A stretch of DNA of 64,000 nt from Shewanella algicola (GTDB lineage: Bacteria > Pseudomonadota > Gammaproteobacteria > Enterobacterales > Shewanellaceae), in assembly GCF_014648035.1 (NCBI RefSeq), contig NZ_BMQI01000002.1, forward strand, positions 114,937 through 178,936, written 5' to 3'. Each line of letters begins with the position of its first letter. Position 1 is the first letter of the stretch. Positions 46,732 to 57,624 of the stretch are shown in pieces. A program made the translations under genes and the position numbers. Below the pieces are notes generated by a model. That model searched no databases, was not told the DNA's origin, and saw nothing but the letters and a program-made list of their open reading frames with translations.

Positions 46732-46866
46732 CTCGATAGATTAAGTTAACCACTGCATTATGGTCTCTTAAGCTTAACATTCACTTACGGTTTTGGATTT
46801 TATTCGCAATATGACTGACTGGGCGACAAGATAAATATGAAAGGGATTTATGAATAGGACGCTCTC

Positions 46867-47271
46867 ATGGCTGAATTTTTTAAACGTACACAAACTTTAG
46901 CACTGCTGATTGCCGGTATTGGTACATCGTTAGGTGGGCTTTATACTATCGCGCCTCAATGGGCTTTAGCGCAGTTAAACCAATTGCCCTATATTGTTAG
47001 CGATACAATATTTATTCAGCATTGGGGCTTTTTAGTGTTGATGATGGGCTGTAGTTTCTTGATTGCGATATTTCGTAATGACTGGATCATCCCAGTGTTT
47101 TGGGTGGCATTAATTGAAAAGTTATTTTTTGTCAGTTTAGTGATTAGCCATTCAAGTGAACCGTTTATTAATGGTTTTTGGCTATCCATGGCAATGGACA
47201 GTGTTATCTGTCTGTATATTGCCGGCTATCTATTGAGCGCTAGACAATCGAAAACTAAGACGCGCCAATAG
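46867..47271 (+). CDS. Small four-helix membrane protein, unrecognised
   Basis: 134 residues, four hydrophobic segments (LALLIAGIGTSLGGLYTI, WGFLVLMMGCSFLIAIF, PVFWVALIEKLFFVSLVI, AMDSVICLYIAGYLLS). AGGA lies eight bases before the ATG. I do not recognise a domain. It is a single plus-strand gene between the b561 gene and the DUF3565 gene; its end overlaps the end of the latter tail to tail by 17 bases. Confidence 0.65.
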   Translation: MAEFFKRTQTLALLIAGIGTSLGGLYTIAPQWALAQLNQLPYIVSDTIFIQHWGFLVLMMGCSFLIAIFRNDWIIPVFWVALIEKLFFVSLVISHSSEPFINGFWLSMAMDSVICLYIAGYLLSARQSKTKTRQ

Positions 47272-47470
47272 CATCTATAGGTTCTTCACGATCACATTTT
47301 TTACAGTTAAGTTGCATACCTAAATGTTGAGCGCGACCAAGATCGGTTGTGACCCATTCGCGGACAGTCCAGGGTGGGTCATGGCGCACATGCTGAAAAT
47401 GCCCACAAACTAACTCGGCAACCCAATGATGTTCTTCATCTTGGTGGTAAGCCATTATAGCTTGTTGCAT
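47255..47470 (-). CDS. DUF3565 protein
   Basis: 71 residues from ATG 47470, with AGGGAAA just upstream. The sequence IMAYHQDEEHHWVAELVCGH then HVRHDPPW and LNCKKCD is the DUF3565 pattern. Paired Cys and His suggest zinc binding. The function is unknown. Confidence 0.75.
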   Translation of the reverse strand: MQQAIMAYHQDEEHHWVAELVCGHFQHVRHDPPWTVREWVTTDLGRAQHLGMQLNCKKCDREEPIDAIGAS

Positions 47471-47492
47471 GCATTTCCCTATTGGAGCCACA

Positions 47493-47519
47493 AAAAAGCC
47501 TGAACATGTCAGGCTTTTT
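47493..47519 (-). terminator. Terminator after der
   Basis: AAAAAGCCTGA and TCAGGCTTTTT around ACATG, 15 bases past the der stop. It overlaps the region before the DUF3565 gene. Confidence 0.88.
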
Positions 47520-47533
47520 GTCATTGCTTATCG

Positions 47534-49000
47534 TTATTTTTTACGATCGCGAATATGGCTCATTGCACGCTTACGGCGACGCTCCTGCCCTAAGGTTAAC
47601 TTGTCTGTTTTACCTTCAAACGGGTTAGCACCTTCGTGGAAACGTAACTGGATTGGCGTACCAACCACTTTTAATGAACGGCGGAAATAGTTCATCATAT
47701 AACGTTTGTATGAGTCAGGCAGCTTATTGACCTGGTTACCGTGTACCACAACAATCGGTGGGTTATATCCACCCGCATGGGCATATTTAAGCTTAACACG
47801 GCGACCATTAACCAATGGTGGTTGGTGATCTTCTTGCGACATTTGCATAATACGGGTCAACATCGACGTGCTCACACGACGGGTTGCACTGTCATAAGCT
47901 TCTTCAATTGACTCATATAAATGGCCAACACCGGTACCATGTAACGCTGAAATAAAGTGAATACGGGCAAAGTCGATAAAACCTAAACGACGATCTAATT
48001 CACTTTTAACTCGGTCTTTAACAAGTTGATCAATACCATCCCACTTGTTTATAGCAATCACTAGCGCACGGCCAGCATTCAATGTAAAGCCAAGTAAACC
48101 AAGGTCTTGCTCTGCAATACCTTCGCGCGCATCAATCACTAACAATACCACGTTAGCGTCTTCTACCGCTTTTAGTGTTTTGATCACCGAAAACTTCTCG
48201 ATAACTTCATGCACTTTACTACGACGACGAACACCTGCTGTATCAATGAGCACGTATTCACGACCTTCGCGTGACATCGGAATATAAATACTGTCGCGAG
48301 TGGTGCCTGGCTCGTCATAAACCACGACACGCTCTTCACCTAAAATACGATTAATCAGCGTTGACTTACCCACGTTTGGCTTACCAATAATGGCCAACTT
48401 AATAGGCAAGTTTTGCAAACGAGTTTGTTCAGCTTCAGCTTCTTCTTCGGTGTATTCACGCTCAACCTGCTCGCCTTCTTCGTCAAGCTCACGGACAATG
48501 CCCATAGCTTCAGCATAAGGTGTTAGCGCATAGTCAATCATGTTGGTGACGCCACGGCCCTGTGCAGCAGCCATTTGGTATACTTCACCTAAACCAAGTG
48601 ACCAAAACTCACCACAGGCCGAATCGGCATCGATACCATCAACTTTGTTAGCGACCACAAAGGTCACTTTGTCACGGCTACGTAAATGCTGGGCAATGGC
48701 TAAGTCGGCAGCCGTTAAACCGGCGCGGGCGTCAGTCATAAACAAAACGACATCAGCTTCTTCAATGGCAGCTAATGACTGCTCGGCCATTTTAGTTTCG
48801 ATCCCTTCCTCGGAGCCATCAATACCGCCGGTATCAACAACGATAAACTCGTAACCGGCTAAAAATGCACGGCCGTATTTACGGTCACGTGTTAAGCCAG
48901 GAAAATCAGCTACTAACGCATCACGAGTACGTGTAAGACGATTAAATAATGTCGATTTACCGACGTTTGGTCGCCCCACAAGGGCCACTACAGGGATCAT
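47534..49000 (-). CDS. der: Ribosome biogenesis GTPase Der
   Basis: 488 residues. Two consecutive GTPase domains: GRPNVGKST near residue 8 with DTGG and NKVD, and GKPNVGKST near residue 209 with DTAG and NKWD. An acidic linker lies between them and a KH-like C-terminal domain ends in a Lys/Arg-rich tail. Der is essential for 50S subunit assembly. It is the last gene of the rlmN-to-der block, after bamB and a terminator. Confidence 0.97.
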   Translation of the reverse strand: MIPVVALVGRPNVGKSTLFNRLTRTRDALVADFPGLTRDRKYGRAFLAGYEFIVVDTGGIDGSEEGIETKMAEQSLAAIEEADVVLFMTDARAGLTAADLAIAQHLRSRDKVTFVVANKVDGIDADSACGEFWSLGLGEVYQMAAAQGRGVTNMIDYALTPYAEAMGIVRELDEEGEQVEREYTEEEAEAEQTRLQNLPIKLAIIGKPNVGKSTLINRILGEERVVVYDEPGTTRDSIYIPMSREGREYVLIDTAGVRRRSKVHEVIEKFSVIKTLKAVEDANVVLLVIDAREGIAEQDLGLLGFTLNAGRALVIAINKWDGIDQLVKDRVKSELDRRLGFIDFARIHFISALHGTGVGHLYESIEEAYDSATRRVSTSMLTRIMQMSQEDHQPPLVNGRRVKLKYAHAGGYNPPIVVVHGNQVNKLPDSYKRYMMNYFRRSLKVVGTPIQLRFHEGANPFEGKTDKLTLGQERRRKRAMSHIRDRKK

Positions 49001-49023
49001 GATTTTGCCTCTAAAAAACTTTT

Positions 49024-49056
49024 CAATAAAAAGCCCCCGGAACGCTTCCAGGGGCT
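49024..49056 (-). terminator. Terminator between bamB and der
   Basis: On the minus strand AGCCCCTGGAA and TTCCGGGGGCT pair around GCG, followed by TTTTTATTG. This would limit read-through, so der may have its own promoter or depend on partial read-through. Confidence 0.85.
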
Positions 49057-49103
49057 CTAGTAGAGATATTATACCTTAATTAATCCAGAAATGGTCCTAG
49101 GAC

Positions 49104-50336
49104 TTATTCTGCACTGGCTACGGTATCGTCCTCAACACGCATTTGTTCTTTGTCTAAGACGACAATGGCAATTTTACCACTGCGACCTTGTACATAAATT
49201 TTGTCATCAACCACTAATGGTTGAGCATATAAACCATCGCTGTCTACTTGGATACGGCCTACAACATCTCCGTTAGTACGGTCAATGAAGTGTAAGTAAC
49301 CTTCTAAATCGCCAACCACTAAATAACTGTCGATAATGGCTGCGGCAGTAAGCTCACGGTTTTTAAGGGTTGAGTTACTCCATAGCTCTAAACCGTTACG
49401 ACGGTCAACAGAATAAATTCGGCTGTGGTCATCAACAAGGTATAGGCTTAAGCCTGCTTCGGCTAATTCATTAAAGCTTGAATATTTACGCGACCAAACA
49501 GTACGTCCGCTGCGCAATTCCATTGACACTAGGTTACCGTTGTAGCTGGCAACATATAAGTTTTCGCCAAGAATTAACGGGGTCATATCAACATCTGCCA
49601 TACGGGTAAACTCATTACCGCCACTTGGGCTGTATACGGGTTGTTCCCAGGCGGCCTGGCCGTTATTTTTAACCACAACAACCACTTTACCGTCAGCTGT
49701 GCCAACAAAAAATCCACCGGCTTCATACGCAGCAGAAGATGTGCCACGCAATGTTAAGTTAGGAAGCTGACTTTCGTAAGTCCATAGCTTTTCGCCAGTA
49801 TCAATACTAAAAGCTTCAAATGCACCTTTAGCAGTGTTGACGGCCACAACGTCTTCAGCAACCGTTGGCGCTGAGAGTAACTCGCCGTTGGCTTGTGCTG
49901 ACCAAACCACTTCACCAGTAGCCTCATCTAACGCAACCAATAAACCGGTTTCACCACCCACAAACACTTTTTTACGTGCTGCGGTCACGCCCGCTGCTAA
50001 GCGAATGCCTTTGGTTTTGGTTTTAAGCTCTTCTTCAAACGCGTCATTAAAGTCTGTCGACCATAATTTTTCACCGGTTGTTTCATCAAATGCAACAACA
50101 ACACCGCTTCGATCTGCAACGAATAACTTATCGTAACGAACCGTTGGACGAAGCTGCGAGTAATAATCACCTACGCCTTCGCCTACACTGGTGTCCCAAC
50201 TGATTTCTGGAAACACGGTTGCTTGAATATCAACTAATTCACTCACAGGCTCTTCTTCAACATCACTCGAAGAACAAGCTGATAAAAAAGCAACACTTAG
50301 CCCAACAGCAAGTAGATTTCTACACCACGACTTCAT
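49104..50336 (-). CDS. bamB: Outer membrane assembly lipoprotein BamB
   Basis: 410 residues, lipobox LSAC-S (Cys near 21). Eight PQQ-type beta-propeller repeats are visible as AFDETTGEKLW, ALDEATGEVVW, AFSIDTGEKLW, SMELRSGRTVW, SVDRRNGLELW and others. BamB helps BamA insert beta-barrel proteins into the outer membrane. It lies between yfgM and der as in other gammaproteobacteria, 12 bases after yfgM. Confidence 0.96.
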   Translation of the reverse strand: MKSWCRNLLAVGLSVAFLSACSSSDVEEEPVSELVDIQATVFPEISWDTSVGEGVGDYYSQLRPTVRYDKLFVADRSGVVVAFDETTGEKLWSTDFNDAFEEELKTKTKGIRLAAGVTAARKKVFVGGETGLLVALDEATGEVVWSAQANGELLSAPTVAEDVVAVNTAKGAFEAFSIDTGEKLWTYESQLPNLTLRGTSSAAYEAGGFFVGTADGKVVVVVKNNGQAAWEQPVYSPSGGNEFTRMADVDMTPLILGENLYVASYNGNLVSMELRSGRTVWSRKYSSFNELAEAGLSLYLVDDHSRIYSVDRRNGLELWSNSTLKNRELTAAAIIDSYLVVGDLEGYLHFIDRTNGDVVGRIQVDSDGLYAQPLVVDDKIYVQGRSGKIAIVVLDKEQMRVEDDTVASAE

Positions 50337-50348
50337 CGGCTAAGTTCC

Positions 50349-50969
50349 TTATGCCTTGTTTAGATTGTCTAATTTCATTGTCAGCGCAGGACTGGTTAAG
50401 GCTCCACCATTATCTACCGCAGCTTGATAAGCTAATTTGGCTTTATCCAAATCACCTTGACGCACTAAAAAGTCGCCTTTTAATTCTTCACGTTGCGAAG
50501 CAAATGCTTCGTCTGATACTTGCTCAAGTGTAGCTAATGCCACACCTAAGTTATTTTGTTCAGCTTGCACACGTGCTAAACGAATGGTTGCTACCATGTC
50601 TAAACCTGAACCAGGTTTCGCGGCAATCACTTTGGTTAGTGCCGTTTCTGCTTTGGTTAAGTCACCTGCATCAATGGCAGCCTTAGCGACCATTAATTCA
50701 AGCAATGCTTGATAACCCGCTTGGTCGTGCTCAGCAGTAAAGTTTTCTGCTTGAGTTAAAAACGCAGCTGGATTTGTTGACTGTTCAGCGATGGTCTGAA
50801 AAGTCTCAGATGCTAGTTCAGCTGATTCGACTTTCATGTCTGAATAGGTATTCCACCCATAAAGACCACCAAGACCTACCACGGCCCCTACGGCAATTGA
50901 GGTACCATAATCTTTCCAGAACTGCTTGATAGCATCTACTTGTTGTTCTTCTGTGCTATAAATTTCCAC
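50349..50969 (-). CDS. yfgM: YfgM-type ancillary SecYEG translocon subunit
   Basis: 206 residues. Starts MEIYSTEEQQVDAIKQFWKD, then one transmembrane segment (SIAVGAVVGLGGLYGW) and a periplasmic TPR-like domain (TPR_21). In E. coli YfgM associates with SecYEG and PpiD. It sits between hisS and bamB. Confidence 0.93.
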   Translation of the reverse strand: MEIYSTEEQQVDAIKQFWKDYGTSIAVGAVVGLGGLYGWNTYSDMKVESAELASETFQTIAEQSTNPAAFLTQAENFTAEHDQAGYQALLELMVAKAAIDAGDLTKAETALTKVIAAKPGSGLDMVATIRLARVQAEQNNLGVALATLEQVSDEAFASQREELKGDFLVRQGDLDKAKLAYQAAVDNGGALTSPALTMKLDNLNKA

Positions 50970-50983
50970 TTACGCTTCCCCTC

Positions 50984-52258
50984 TTAAATCAGTTCTGCAA
51001 TTTTAGTCACCAGTTCAGTACGGGCGACTAATTGTTGTTCGTTGTTATTTCGTAATGGCTTAATGGCAACTTGGTTATTTGCAACTTCATTTTCACCAAT
51101 AATCAAAGCATATTGAGCACCGCTTTTGTCTGCGCGTTTCATTTGCTTTTTAAAGTTACCGCCACCGCAATGAGACATGACTTTAAGCGTTGGTAGCTGT
51201 TGACGCAACTCTGCGGCAACTTTAATCGCTTCAACTAAGCAATTGTCACCCATTGCTGTGACATATACATCAACTTCAGCGGCAATGTCGTTGGTTAGCT
51301 CTAAGGTTTCAAGCAACAATACAATGCGCTCTAACCCCATAGCAAAACCAACAGCAGGTGTATCTTTACCGCCTAACTGGCCAACTAGGCCATCATAACG
51401 GCCGCCAGCCAACACAGTACCTTGTGAACCTAAACTCGTGGTTACCCATTCAAATACCGTGCGGTTATAGTAATCTAAACCACGTACTAAACGCGGATTG
51501 ATGGTGTATTGGATGCCAACAGCGTCTAAGAGTTCACATAAAGTTGAAAAATGTGTTTTTGTGTCTTCTCCTAGGTAGTCCATCAATGCGGGTGCATCGG
51601 CTAAAATAGCCTGTACTTGTGGGTCTTTGCTGTCTAATACGCGCAGTGGGTTTGAATACATGCGGCGCTGGCTGTCTTCGTCTAACTTATCTTTGTGTTG
51701 CTCTAAAAAGGCAATTAATGCATCACGATAAGCAGCACGCTCAGCAGGATCGCCTAGTGTATTTAACTCAAGCGCGACATGGTCTTTAATGCCAAGTTGG
51801 TCCCATAAACGTGCAGATAACATTAATACTTCAGCGTCAATGTCAGCAGTGCCAATACCGTAAACTTCAACACCAAATTGGTGGAATTGACGATAACGGC
51901 CTTTTTGAGGGCGTTCATGACGGAACATGGGTCCCATGTACCATAGGCGTTGTTCTTGGTTGTACAGTAAACCGTGTTCATTACCGGCGCGCACTGTTGA
52001 AGCAGTGCCTTCTGGGCGTAGCGTTAAGCTGTCACCGTTACGGTCTTCAAAGGTGTACATTTCTTTTTCAACGATATCGGTCACTTCACCAATTGAACGT
52101 TTAAAAAGATCGGTACTTTCAACGATAGGAGTGCGGATTTCACTGTAACCAAATGCACTTACTGATGAGCGAAGCACCGCTTCGACTTTTTGCCAAATTG
52201 GGCTTTGAGTTGGCAGAATGTCATTCATTCCGCGAATTGCTTGGATTTGCTTTGCCAC
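50984..52258 (-). CDS. hisS: Histidyl-tRNA synthetase
   Basis: 424 residues. Class II synthetase: motif 2 [16 protein letters not shown] near residue 112, HisA motif [12 protein letters not shown] near residue 259, motif 3 GFAMGLERI near residue 305, and a C-terminal anticodon-binding domain from about 330. Charges tRNA-His. Standard position between ispG and yfgM. Confidence 0.97.
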   Translation of the reverse strand: MAKQIQAIRGMNDILPTQSPIWQKVEAVLRSSVSAFGYSEIRTPIVESTDLFKRSIGEVTDIVEKEMYTFEDRNGDSLTLRPEGTASTVRAGNEHGLLYNQEQRLWYMGPMFRHERPQKGRYRQFHQFGVEVYGIGTADIDAEVLMLSARLWDQLGIKDHVALELNTLGDPAERAAYRDALIAFLEQHKDKLDEDSQRRMYSNPLRVLDSKDPQVQAILADAPALMDYLGEDTKTHFSTLCELLDAVGIQYTINPRLVRGLDYYNRTVFEWVTTSLGSQGTVLAGGRYDGLVGQLGGKDTPAVGFAMGLERIVLLLETLELTNDIAAEVDVYVTAMGDNCLVEAIKVAAELRQQLPTLKVMSHCGGGNFKKQMKRADKSGAQYALIIGENEVANNQVAIKPLRNNNEQQLVARTELVTKIAELI

Positions 52259-52350
52259 TGTTACTGGTCCAATTTTAAAATTAGCTTACACTAATAAAAA
52301 GTAAATTTACCCGCTCAATCTATGCTTAGCACAACGAGCAGGTTAGAGAA

Positions 52351-53466
52351 TTATTCTGTTTTGTCGGCAATCTCAATACGATTTGCCATCATTGCCGCTT
52401 TAGCGCGAATTTTGGCTTCTAGACCATCAACAATACTGTTGTTGTCAAAACGCTCTTTTTGGCGCACGCCATCATCGTAATAGCCACTCTTAGCATGACC
52501 ACCGGTTAAGCCAATGTGCGACACTAACGCTTCGCCTGGGCCATTCACCACACAACCAATAATTGACACATCCATGGCCGTTGTTAAGTCTTCTAAGCGG
52601 CGTTCAAGTTCATTCACAGTGTTAATCACATCAAATTCTTGACGAGAACAAGATGGGCAAGCAATGAAGTTAATGCCACGGCTTCGAATACGTAATGACT
52701 TTAAAATGTCAAAACCGACTTTGATTTCTTCAACCGGATCGGCAGCCAAAGAGATACGAATGGTGTCACCGATACCTTCGGCTAACAACATGCCTAACCC
52801 AACGGCAGACTTAACAGAACCTGAGCGCATTCCGCCCGCTTCGGTTATGCCTAAATGTAAAGGTTGGCGAATTTGCTTGGCTAGTAAACGATAAGACTCA
52901 ACCGCTAAAAAGACATCAGACGCCTTAACACTGACCTTAAATTGATCAAAGTTAAGACGGTCTAAAATATCCACGTGACGCATTGCAGATTCAAGTAATG
53001 CCTCAGGTGTTGGCTCGCGGTATTTGTCCATTAAATCTTTTTCAAGTGAGCCGCCATTAACACCAATGCGGATAGGAATATTGTTGTCACGGGCACACTC
53101 AACCACACTGCGGATACGCTCTTCGTTGCCGATGTTACCTGGGTTGATACGCAAGCAATCAACGCCGTATTCGGCCACTTTTAATGCAATACGGTAATCA
53201 AAATGAATGTCGGCAACTAACGGTACATCAACCGATTGTTTGATGATTTTGAATGCTTCAGCAGCGTCCATCGTCGGCACTGAAACGCGCACAATGTCGG
53301 CACCCACTTTTTCTAAGGCTTTAATTTGCGCCACAGTGGCTTCAACATCTGTGGTTTTTGTATTGGTCATCGACTGTACAGCAATCGGTGCACCGTCACC
53401 AATAGGCACTTTGCCCACGTAAATACGTGTGGAAGGTCTGCGAATAATTGGGGATTCGTTATACAT
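52351..53466 (-). CDS. ispG: 4-hydroxy-3-methylbut-2-enyl-diphosphate synthase (flavodoxin)
   Basis: 371 residues. The [4Fe-4S] cluster Cys residues are in [12 protein letters not shown] near 270 and [10 protein letters not shown] near 305. The N-terminal TIM barrel starts [22 protein letters not shown]. IspG makes HMBPP in the non-mevalonate isoprenoid pathway. It lies between rodZ and hisS. Confidence 0.97.
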   Translation of the reverse strand: MYNESPIIRRPSTRIYVGKVPIGDGAPIAVQSMTNTKTTDVEATVAQIKALEKVGADIVRVSVPTMDAAEAFKIIKQSVDVPLVADIHFDYRIALKVAEYGVDCLRINPGNIGNEERIRSVVECARDNNIPIRIGVNGGSLEKDLMDKYREPTPEALLESAMRHVDILDRLNFDQFKVSVKASDVFLAVESYRLLAKQIRQPLHLGITEAGGMRSGSVKSAVGLGMLLAEGIGDTIRISLAADPVEEIKVGFDILKSLRIRSRGINFIACPSCSRQEFDVINTVNELERRLEDLTTAMDVSIIGCVVNGPGEALVSHIGLTGGHAKSGYYDDGVRQKERFDNNSIVDGLEAKIRAKAAMMANRIEIADKTE

Positions 53467-53502
53467 GCAAATACGCTCTACTGCTTGTTGCTAAAGCACA
53501 CA

Positions 53503-54510
53503 TTATGCTTTTGGCAGGGTTAATCTTGCGACTCGACCGTTAGCAAATTCAGCTAAGCTGACTTGGTCACCGTCAAGGCTGATACTGGCAACCTGTGGGG
53601 CGCCGAGTATCACTTTAAAAGGTTTGGTACCACGCACTTCAACTGACTTAGCGGCGGTTTTCACGCCATCGACCAATACTTTACCATTAGCATCTGTCAC
53701 GTTAATCCAGCAATCACCACTTAATTGAATCGTGAGTAAGCCTTCAGTTCCAGAAACACTTAACGCTGTACTCTCAAGATTAACGATTGATTCAGTGCTA
53801 GCTTGATTTAAGGTACTGTTAGCCGCGGGTGTTAACGAACTGGCAGGCATTGCAATGTTTGATGCATTAGGCTGCTCAAGATTGTTAGTTACAGCATCGA
53901 TTTCGGCACTGGCGGCAACACTTGCTTGCTCTGCATTGACATCAACAGCGGTGCCGTCATCCATCGTGGCTTGAGTATCATCCGTTTGTTCGGTTGGGAT
54001 TATTTGCTGCGGTTCAGGCATGTCGGCTTCTGCGGCAATTTCTTCAACCGTTGGCATCGATACATCAATATTGGTTAATAATGATGACTTTTGCACCCAC
54101 CAAAGTACAAACATGGCAATTAACACGGCCAAGATAAGGTAAGTGACTAAGTTAAGGCGACTGTTACGAGCCTGATGAGTTGTTTTGCGTGAAAAGCTTT
54201 GCATTGCCGGAGGGACAATTTCAGGCAACTGATGGCTTAAACATAATTGAATGTCGTTCAAGTCCGCATTAATGAAACGCGCATAGTTTCTGATATAGCC
54301 CCGAACATAAGTCGTTGAAGCAATGTTATCAAAAATGTCTTGTTCTATGTCGCTGATTATTCTTGGCCGTAAATGTAATTGCGTCGCCACCGTCTCAATA
54401 GACAGTCCCTTGGCTTCGCGAGCCGCTTTTAAAATAGCACCCGCGGTAACAACGTCATTCAACAACTCGGCCTTTTCAGCGTCTTGTTCTACTTCGAATT
54501 CTTTAGTCAT
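53503..54510 (-). CDS. rodZ: Cytoskeletal cell-shape protein RodZ
   Basis: 335 residues. N-terminal HTH_25 (GAILKAAREAKGLSIETVATQL), a basic juxtamembrane stretch, one transmembrane helix (YLILAVLIAMFVLWWV) near 130, a long Ser/Ala/Asp-rich linker and a C-terminal DUF4115 domain (QLSGDCWINVTDANGKVL). RodZ couples MreB to the cell wall machinery. The start overlaps the pilW stop as TAATG. Confidence 0.95.
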   Translation of the reverse strand: MTKEFEVEQDAEKAELLNDVVTAGAILKAAREAKGLSIETVATQLHLRPRIISDIEQDIFDNIASTTYVRGYIRNYARFINADLNDIQLCLSHQLPEIVPPAMQSFSRKTTHQARNSRLNLVTYLILAVLIAMFVLWWVQKSSLLTNIDVSMPTVEEIAAEADMPEPQQIIPTEQTDDTQATMDDGTAVDVNAEQASVAASAEIDAVTNNLEQPNASNIAMPASSLTPAANSTLNQASTESIVNLESTALSVSGTEGLLTIQLSGDCWINVTDANGKVLVDGVKTAAKSVEVRGTKPFKVILGAPQVASISLDGDQVSLAEFANGRVARLTLPKA

Positions 54511-55295
54511 TAATTCAAGTTAGCTCTATAATTTTTGGCTTGTGGAGATGCAGGAAACTTCGCAATTAATAAAATGCCAAATCGTTTTACGGCCTCTAAG
54601 TCATTTGCCGCCCGCTCAATCTTGATCCCTAAGGCTAAACTTTCTGCTGATTCACTTACAACTCGATGGTATCTTGCGAGTTGTACGCGCGCATCGTCGT
54701 AGTCAGCTTCTTCCATGGCTAACTCGGTTAACTCTAATAAGGTTACTTGTCTTCTTGGATCATACTTTAACGCCATATTAAAATACTGTCGCGCTTTTTC
54801 TTTATCGCCTGCCTTGCGACTACACACACCTAAATTTTCGTAACTTGATGCGGAGCGGGTGTATTTAGGCGTATTAATGGCCTCAAGAAACATTTTTTCT
54901 GACTCAGCAAATTTACCTTGCTGACATAAAAACACCCCAAAATTATTACGCGCGTCACCGGTTGCATCGCTAAGGCTAATGGCCCGCTTATAAGACTCTT
55001 CGGTACGAACCACATCGTCAACCGTTTGGTAATAATACGCCATCGCCACATGCACTTCACTTAAGTTTGGTGCATGCTCAACCGCTTTATTTAAATTGTA
55101 TTTTGCTTGCTCGCTGTTACCTCGGCTTAAATATTTCAATCCAAGTTGCATGCGCTCGCGGGCCGCACTCACTTTATCAAATTTACGTTCAGCCACCGGA
55201 GTATCAGTACCACTATAGGTGCGTTCGGTTACACAACCGGTAACCGACAGCGCCATTAAGGTCATCACAAAAATTTTGTGCATTCCATGCTTCAT
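54510..55295 (-). CDS. pilW: Type IV pilus biogenesis/stability lipoprotein PilW
   Basis: 261 residues. Lipobox SVTGC-V (Cys near 21). About six TPR repeats follow (ARERMQLGLKYLSRGNSEQA, then AMAYYYQTVDD, NNFGVFLCQQGKFAESE and others). PilW/PilF is an outer-membrane pilotin for the secretin PilQ. It sits between rlmN and rodZ, the conserved order. Confidence 0.93.
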   Translation of the reverse strand: MKHGMHKIFVMTLMALSVTGCVTERTYSGTDTPVAERKFDKVSAARERMQLGLKYLSRGNSEQAKYNLNKAVEHAPNLSEVHVAMAYYYQTVDDVVRTEESYKRAISLSDATGDARNNFGVFLCQQGKFAESEKMFLEAINTPKYTRSASSYENLGVCSRKAGDKEKARQYFNMALKYDPRRQVTLLELTELAMEEADYDDARVQLARYHRVVSESAESLALGIKIERAANDLEAVKRFGILLIAKFPASPQAKNYRANLN

Positions 55296-55326
55296 TTATA
55301 AGCCTATTTACTATGCAAACAACAAG

Positions 55327-56448
55327 TTAATCCATTGTGACTGAAATCTGGTTTTGTTGCATTTGTTTTTTTGCTAAACGCTTTGTTCTATCACGAATAT
55401 CACCCGCTAATTGACCACAAGCCGCATCAATGTCGTCACCACGGGTTTTACGAACAATGACAGTTAAGCCGTATTCCATCAAGACTTTAGAGAAGCGGTC
55501 AATACGTGAGTTCGACGAGCGACCGTAAGGAGAACCTGGATATGGATTAAATGGAATTAAATTAATTTTACAAGGCGTGTCTTTCATTAACTTAGCTAAT
55601 TCATGCGCTTGGTCGGTACTGTCGTTGATGTGGTCCAACATTACATACTCAACGGTTACACGGCCACGGTTAGCGTTAGATTTTTCTAGGTAACGACGAA
55701 TACCCGCTAAAAACTCTTGGAGCGGATATTTTTTGTTAACAGGTACAAGCACATCACGCAGCTCATCATTAGGCGCGTGGATACTCACAGCTAATGCGAC
55801 ATCAATCGCATCACCAAGTTTATCAAGCGCGGGGACAACACCAGAGGTCGACAAGGTGACACGGCGTTTTGACAAACTAAAGCCAAAATCGTCTAGCATA
55901 ATGTCCATTGCAGGGATCACGTTGGCTAAGTTCAGTAACGGCTCGCCCATCCCCATCATAACAACGTTAGAAATTGGACGGTCACCAGTGTCTTTATGAA
56001 AACCTAAAAATTGCGATACACGCCAAACCTGGCCAACAATTTCAGACACGCTTAAGTTACGGTTAAAGCCTTGTTGAGCTGTTGAGCAGAAGGTACATTC
56101 TAGTGCGCAGCCAACTTGCGATGACACACATAAGGTCGCACGGTCTTCTTCAGGAATATAAACGGTTTCAACTTCTTGGCCTTGGCCTACGTTAATGGCA
56201 AATTTAATGGTGCCATCATTTGATTTTTGGAAACTTGAAATATCTGGCGCAACAATTTCACATCTTGCCGCAAGCTTTGCTCGCAACGCTTTGTTAATGT
56301 TGTTCATATCTTCGAAGTCACTGACGCCAAAGTGATAAATCCACTTCATTAATTGATCGGCACGAAACGGCTTTTCGCCCATTTCGCTGAACAACGCACG
56401 CAGTCCTTTACGATCAAGATCTAATAAATTGATTTTTTTTACACTCAT
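55327..56448 (-). CDS. rlmN: Dual-specificity 23S rRNA/tRNA methyltransferase RlmN
   Basis: 373 residues from ATG 56448; an in-frame extension of 14 codons to 56490 lacks a ribosome binding site, while GAGGTTAGG precedes 56448. The radical SAM CxxxCxxC is in [14 protein letters not shown] near residue 113. [16 protein letters not shown] and [13 protein letters not shown] follow, with the catalytic Cys near the end in [12 protein letters not shown]. RlmN methylates A2503 of 23S rRNA and A37 of tRNAs. First gene of the block running to der. Confidence 0.97.
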   Translation of the reverse strand: MSVKKINLLDLDRKGLRALFSEMGEKPFRADQLMKWIYHFGVSDFEDMNNINKALRAKLAARCEIVAPDISSFQKSNDGTIKFAINVGQGQEVETVYIPEEDRATLCVSSQVGCALECTFCSTAQQGFNRNLSVSEIVGQVWRVSQFLGFHKDTGDRPISNVVMMGMGEPLLNLANVIPAMDIMLDDFGFSLSKRRVTLSTSGVVPALDKLGDAIDVALAVSIHAPNDELRDVLVPVNKKYPLQEFLAGIRRYLEKSNANRGRVTVEYVMLDHINDSTDQAHELAKLMKDTPCKINLIPFNPYPGSPYGRSSNSRIDRFSKVLMEYGLTVIVRKTRGDDIDAACGQLAGDIRDRTKRLAKKQMQQNQISVTMD

Positions 56449-56697
56449 TTGCCTAACCTCAAAACGCCAAAACCTGTAACAGGGCGGCAAATTATACAGG
56501 TAGCATTACCTTTTAGCCAGTATATCTACATTAAGCTTGCGTTAACTATAAACTCAGCCAGTTATCCTCATTTGAGTCACCTTAACCTCGTTGATTTTCA
56601 ACCATTCTGATTGAAATTCAGTTTGTATTAACTTAGATGAGTGTAATATCACGCCTGGCTATGTGGCCTGCCATGAGGCAGTATTGACTTTCAACCT

Positions 56698-57378
56698 ATG
56701 ATAACCCTTCTGTTTATCGTGTTTTTCGCTATATTTATCTCGTTTTTATTCAGTATTTTTGAAGCCGTATGACTGTCGGTTCTCCCTAGTTATATTGCTA
56801 ACCTTAAAGAACACCACCCTCACGCTGCTACAAGGCTGCATCAACAAAAGCAAAATATCGACTCGCCGCTCGTGTCTATTCTCACCTTAAACACCATTTC
56901 TCATACTATGGGAGCATCGGTAGCAAGTGCCTAGGCGGCAATTATTTTTGGCAGTGAGCTACTTGGGGTGTTTTCTGCGGTTTTGACATTTTTAATTTTA
57001 TTTTTTTCTGAAATTATCCCTAAAATTATTGGAGCTAATCATTAGCGTAAAGTCGCCCCCGCGGTGTCGCTTTGTTTATATTGGATGGAAAAATTTGCCC
57101 AGCCGTTGATTTGGTTATCACAGAAAGTCACTGGCTTGTTGGGGAAAAGTGATAGTCATCATTATATTCGCCAAGAACTCAGCGCCATGAACCAAATGGC
57201 CAAAGACAGTGGTGAATTCAGCGAACAAAAATCGCAAATTTTAACCCAAATGTTGGCGATGAAAAACATGACGGTCAGCGACATCAAGCTCCCAAGAACG
57301 GTGATATTTAAATTGCCAACGAGCGTAACCAATGAACAATTTATGCGTCAGCACTTAAATAACCTGAGCTCGGGATAA
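56698..57378 (+). pseudogene. CNNM/CorC-type transporter (DUF21) pseudogene
   Basis: One reading frame of 227 codons starting at ATG 56698 encodes a DUF21 (CNNM) membrane domain (LLFIVFFAIFISFLFSIFEA, YIANLKEHHPHAATRLHQQK, NTISHTMGASVASA, SEIIPKIIGANH). It is interrupted by three in-frame stops: TGA at codon 25 (56770-56772), TAG after ASVASA and TAG after GANH. It then runs clean through LCLYWMEKF to KLPTSVTNEQF and stops at 57378 before any CBS or CorC domain. Intact relatives, which handle magnesium or cobalt ions, continue for another 150-250 residues. Single-base nonsense changes in a conserved frame, plus truncation, show recent decay. Confidence 0.88.
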
Positions 57379-57519
57379 TAAACGCTTTTCAAACAGCCCT
57401 TTGCCCTGCTAACTGCGTTGAATCGACTTACGACACCTAAACCAGTGAATGAATAAAAAGCACAACAGCGAGCATTTAACATTGAAATAGCAGCACCTAA
57501 CGCTTTTATGGGTAAGTAA

Positions 57520-57571
57520 GGTGCAGATAAAGAAGGTGTAGATAAAGAAGGTGTAGATAAAGAAGGTGTAG
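57520..57571 (+). repeat. 15-base tandem repeat (GGTGTAGATAAAGAA), about 3.4 copies
   Basis: Successive units GGTGCAGATAAAGAA, GGTGTAGATAAAGAA (twice) and a partial GGTGTAG. The first unit differs by one base. Simple expansion by slippage is likely. Confidence 0.85.
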
Positions 57572-57587
57572 CGCAGACTGAACTTTA

Positions 57588-57624
57588 CCCAATAAACTGC
57601 CGTACTATATGGCAGTTTATTGGG
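57588..57624. repeat. Perfect 14-base inverted repeat (CCCAATAAACTGCC)
   Basis: CCCAATAAACTGCC, nine-base loop, GGCAGTTTATTGGG. No T-run follows on either side, so it is not a standard terminator. It may be the tip of a palindromic repeat element. Confidence 0.8.

Noticed and set aside
57520..57571. CRISPR-like array
   Set aside because: The units are contiguous with no spacers and too short; it is a simple tandem repeat.
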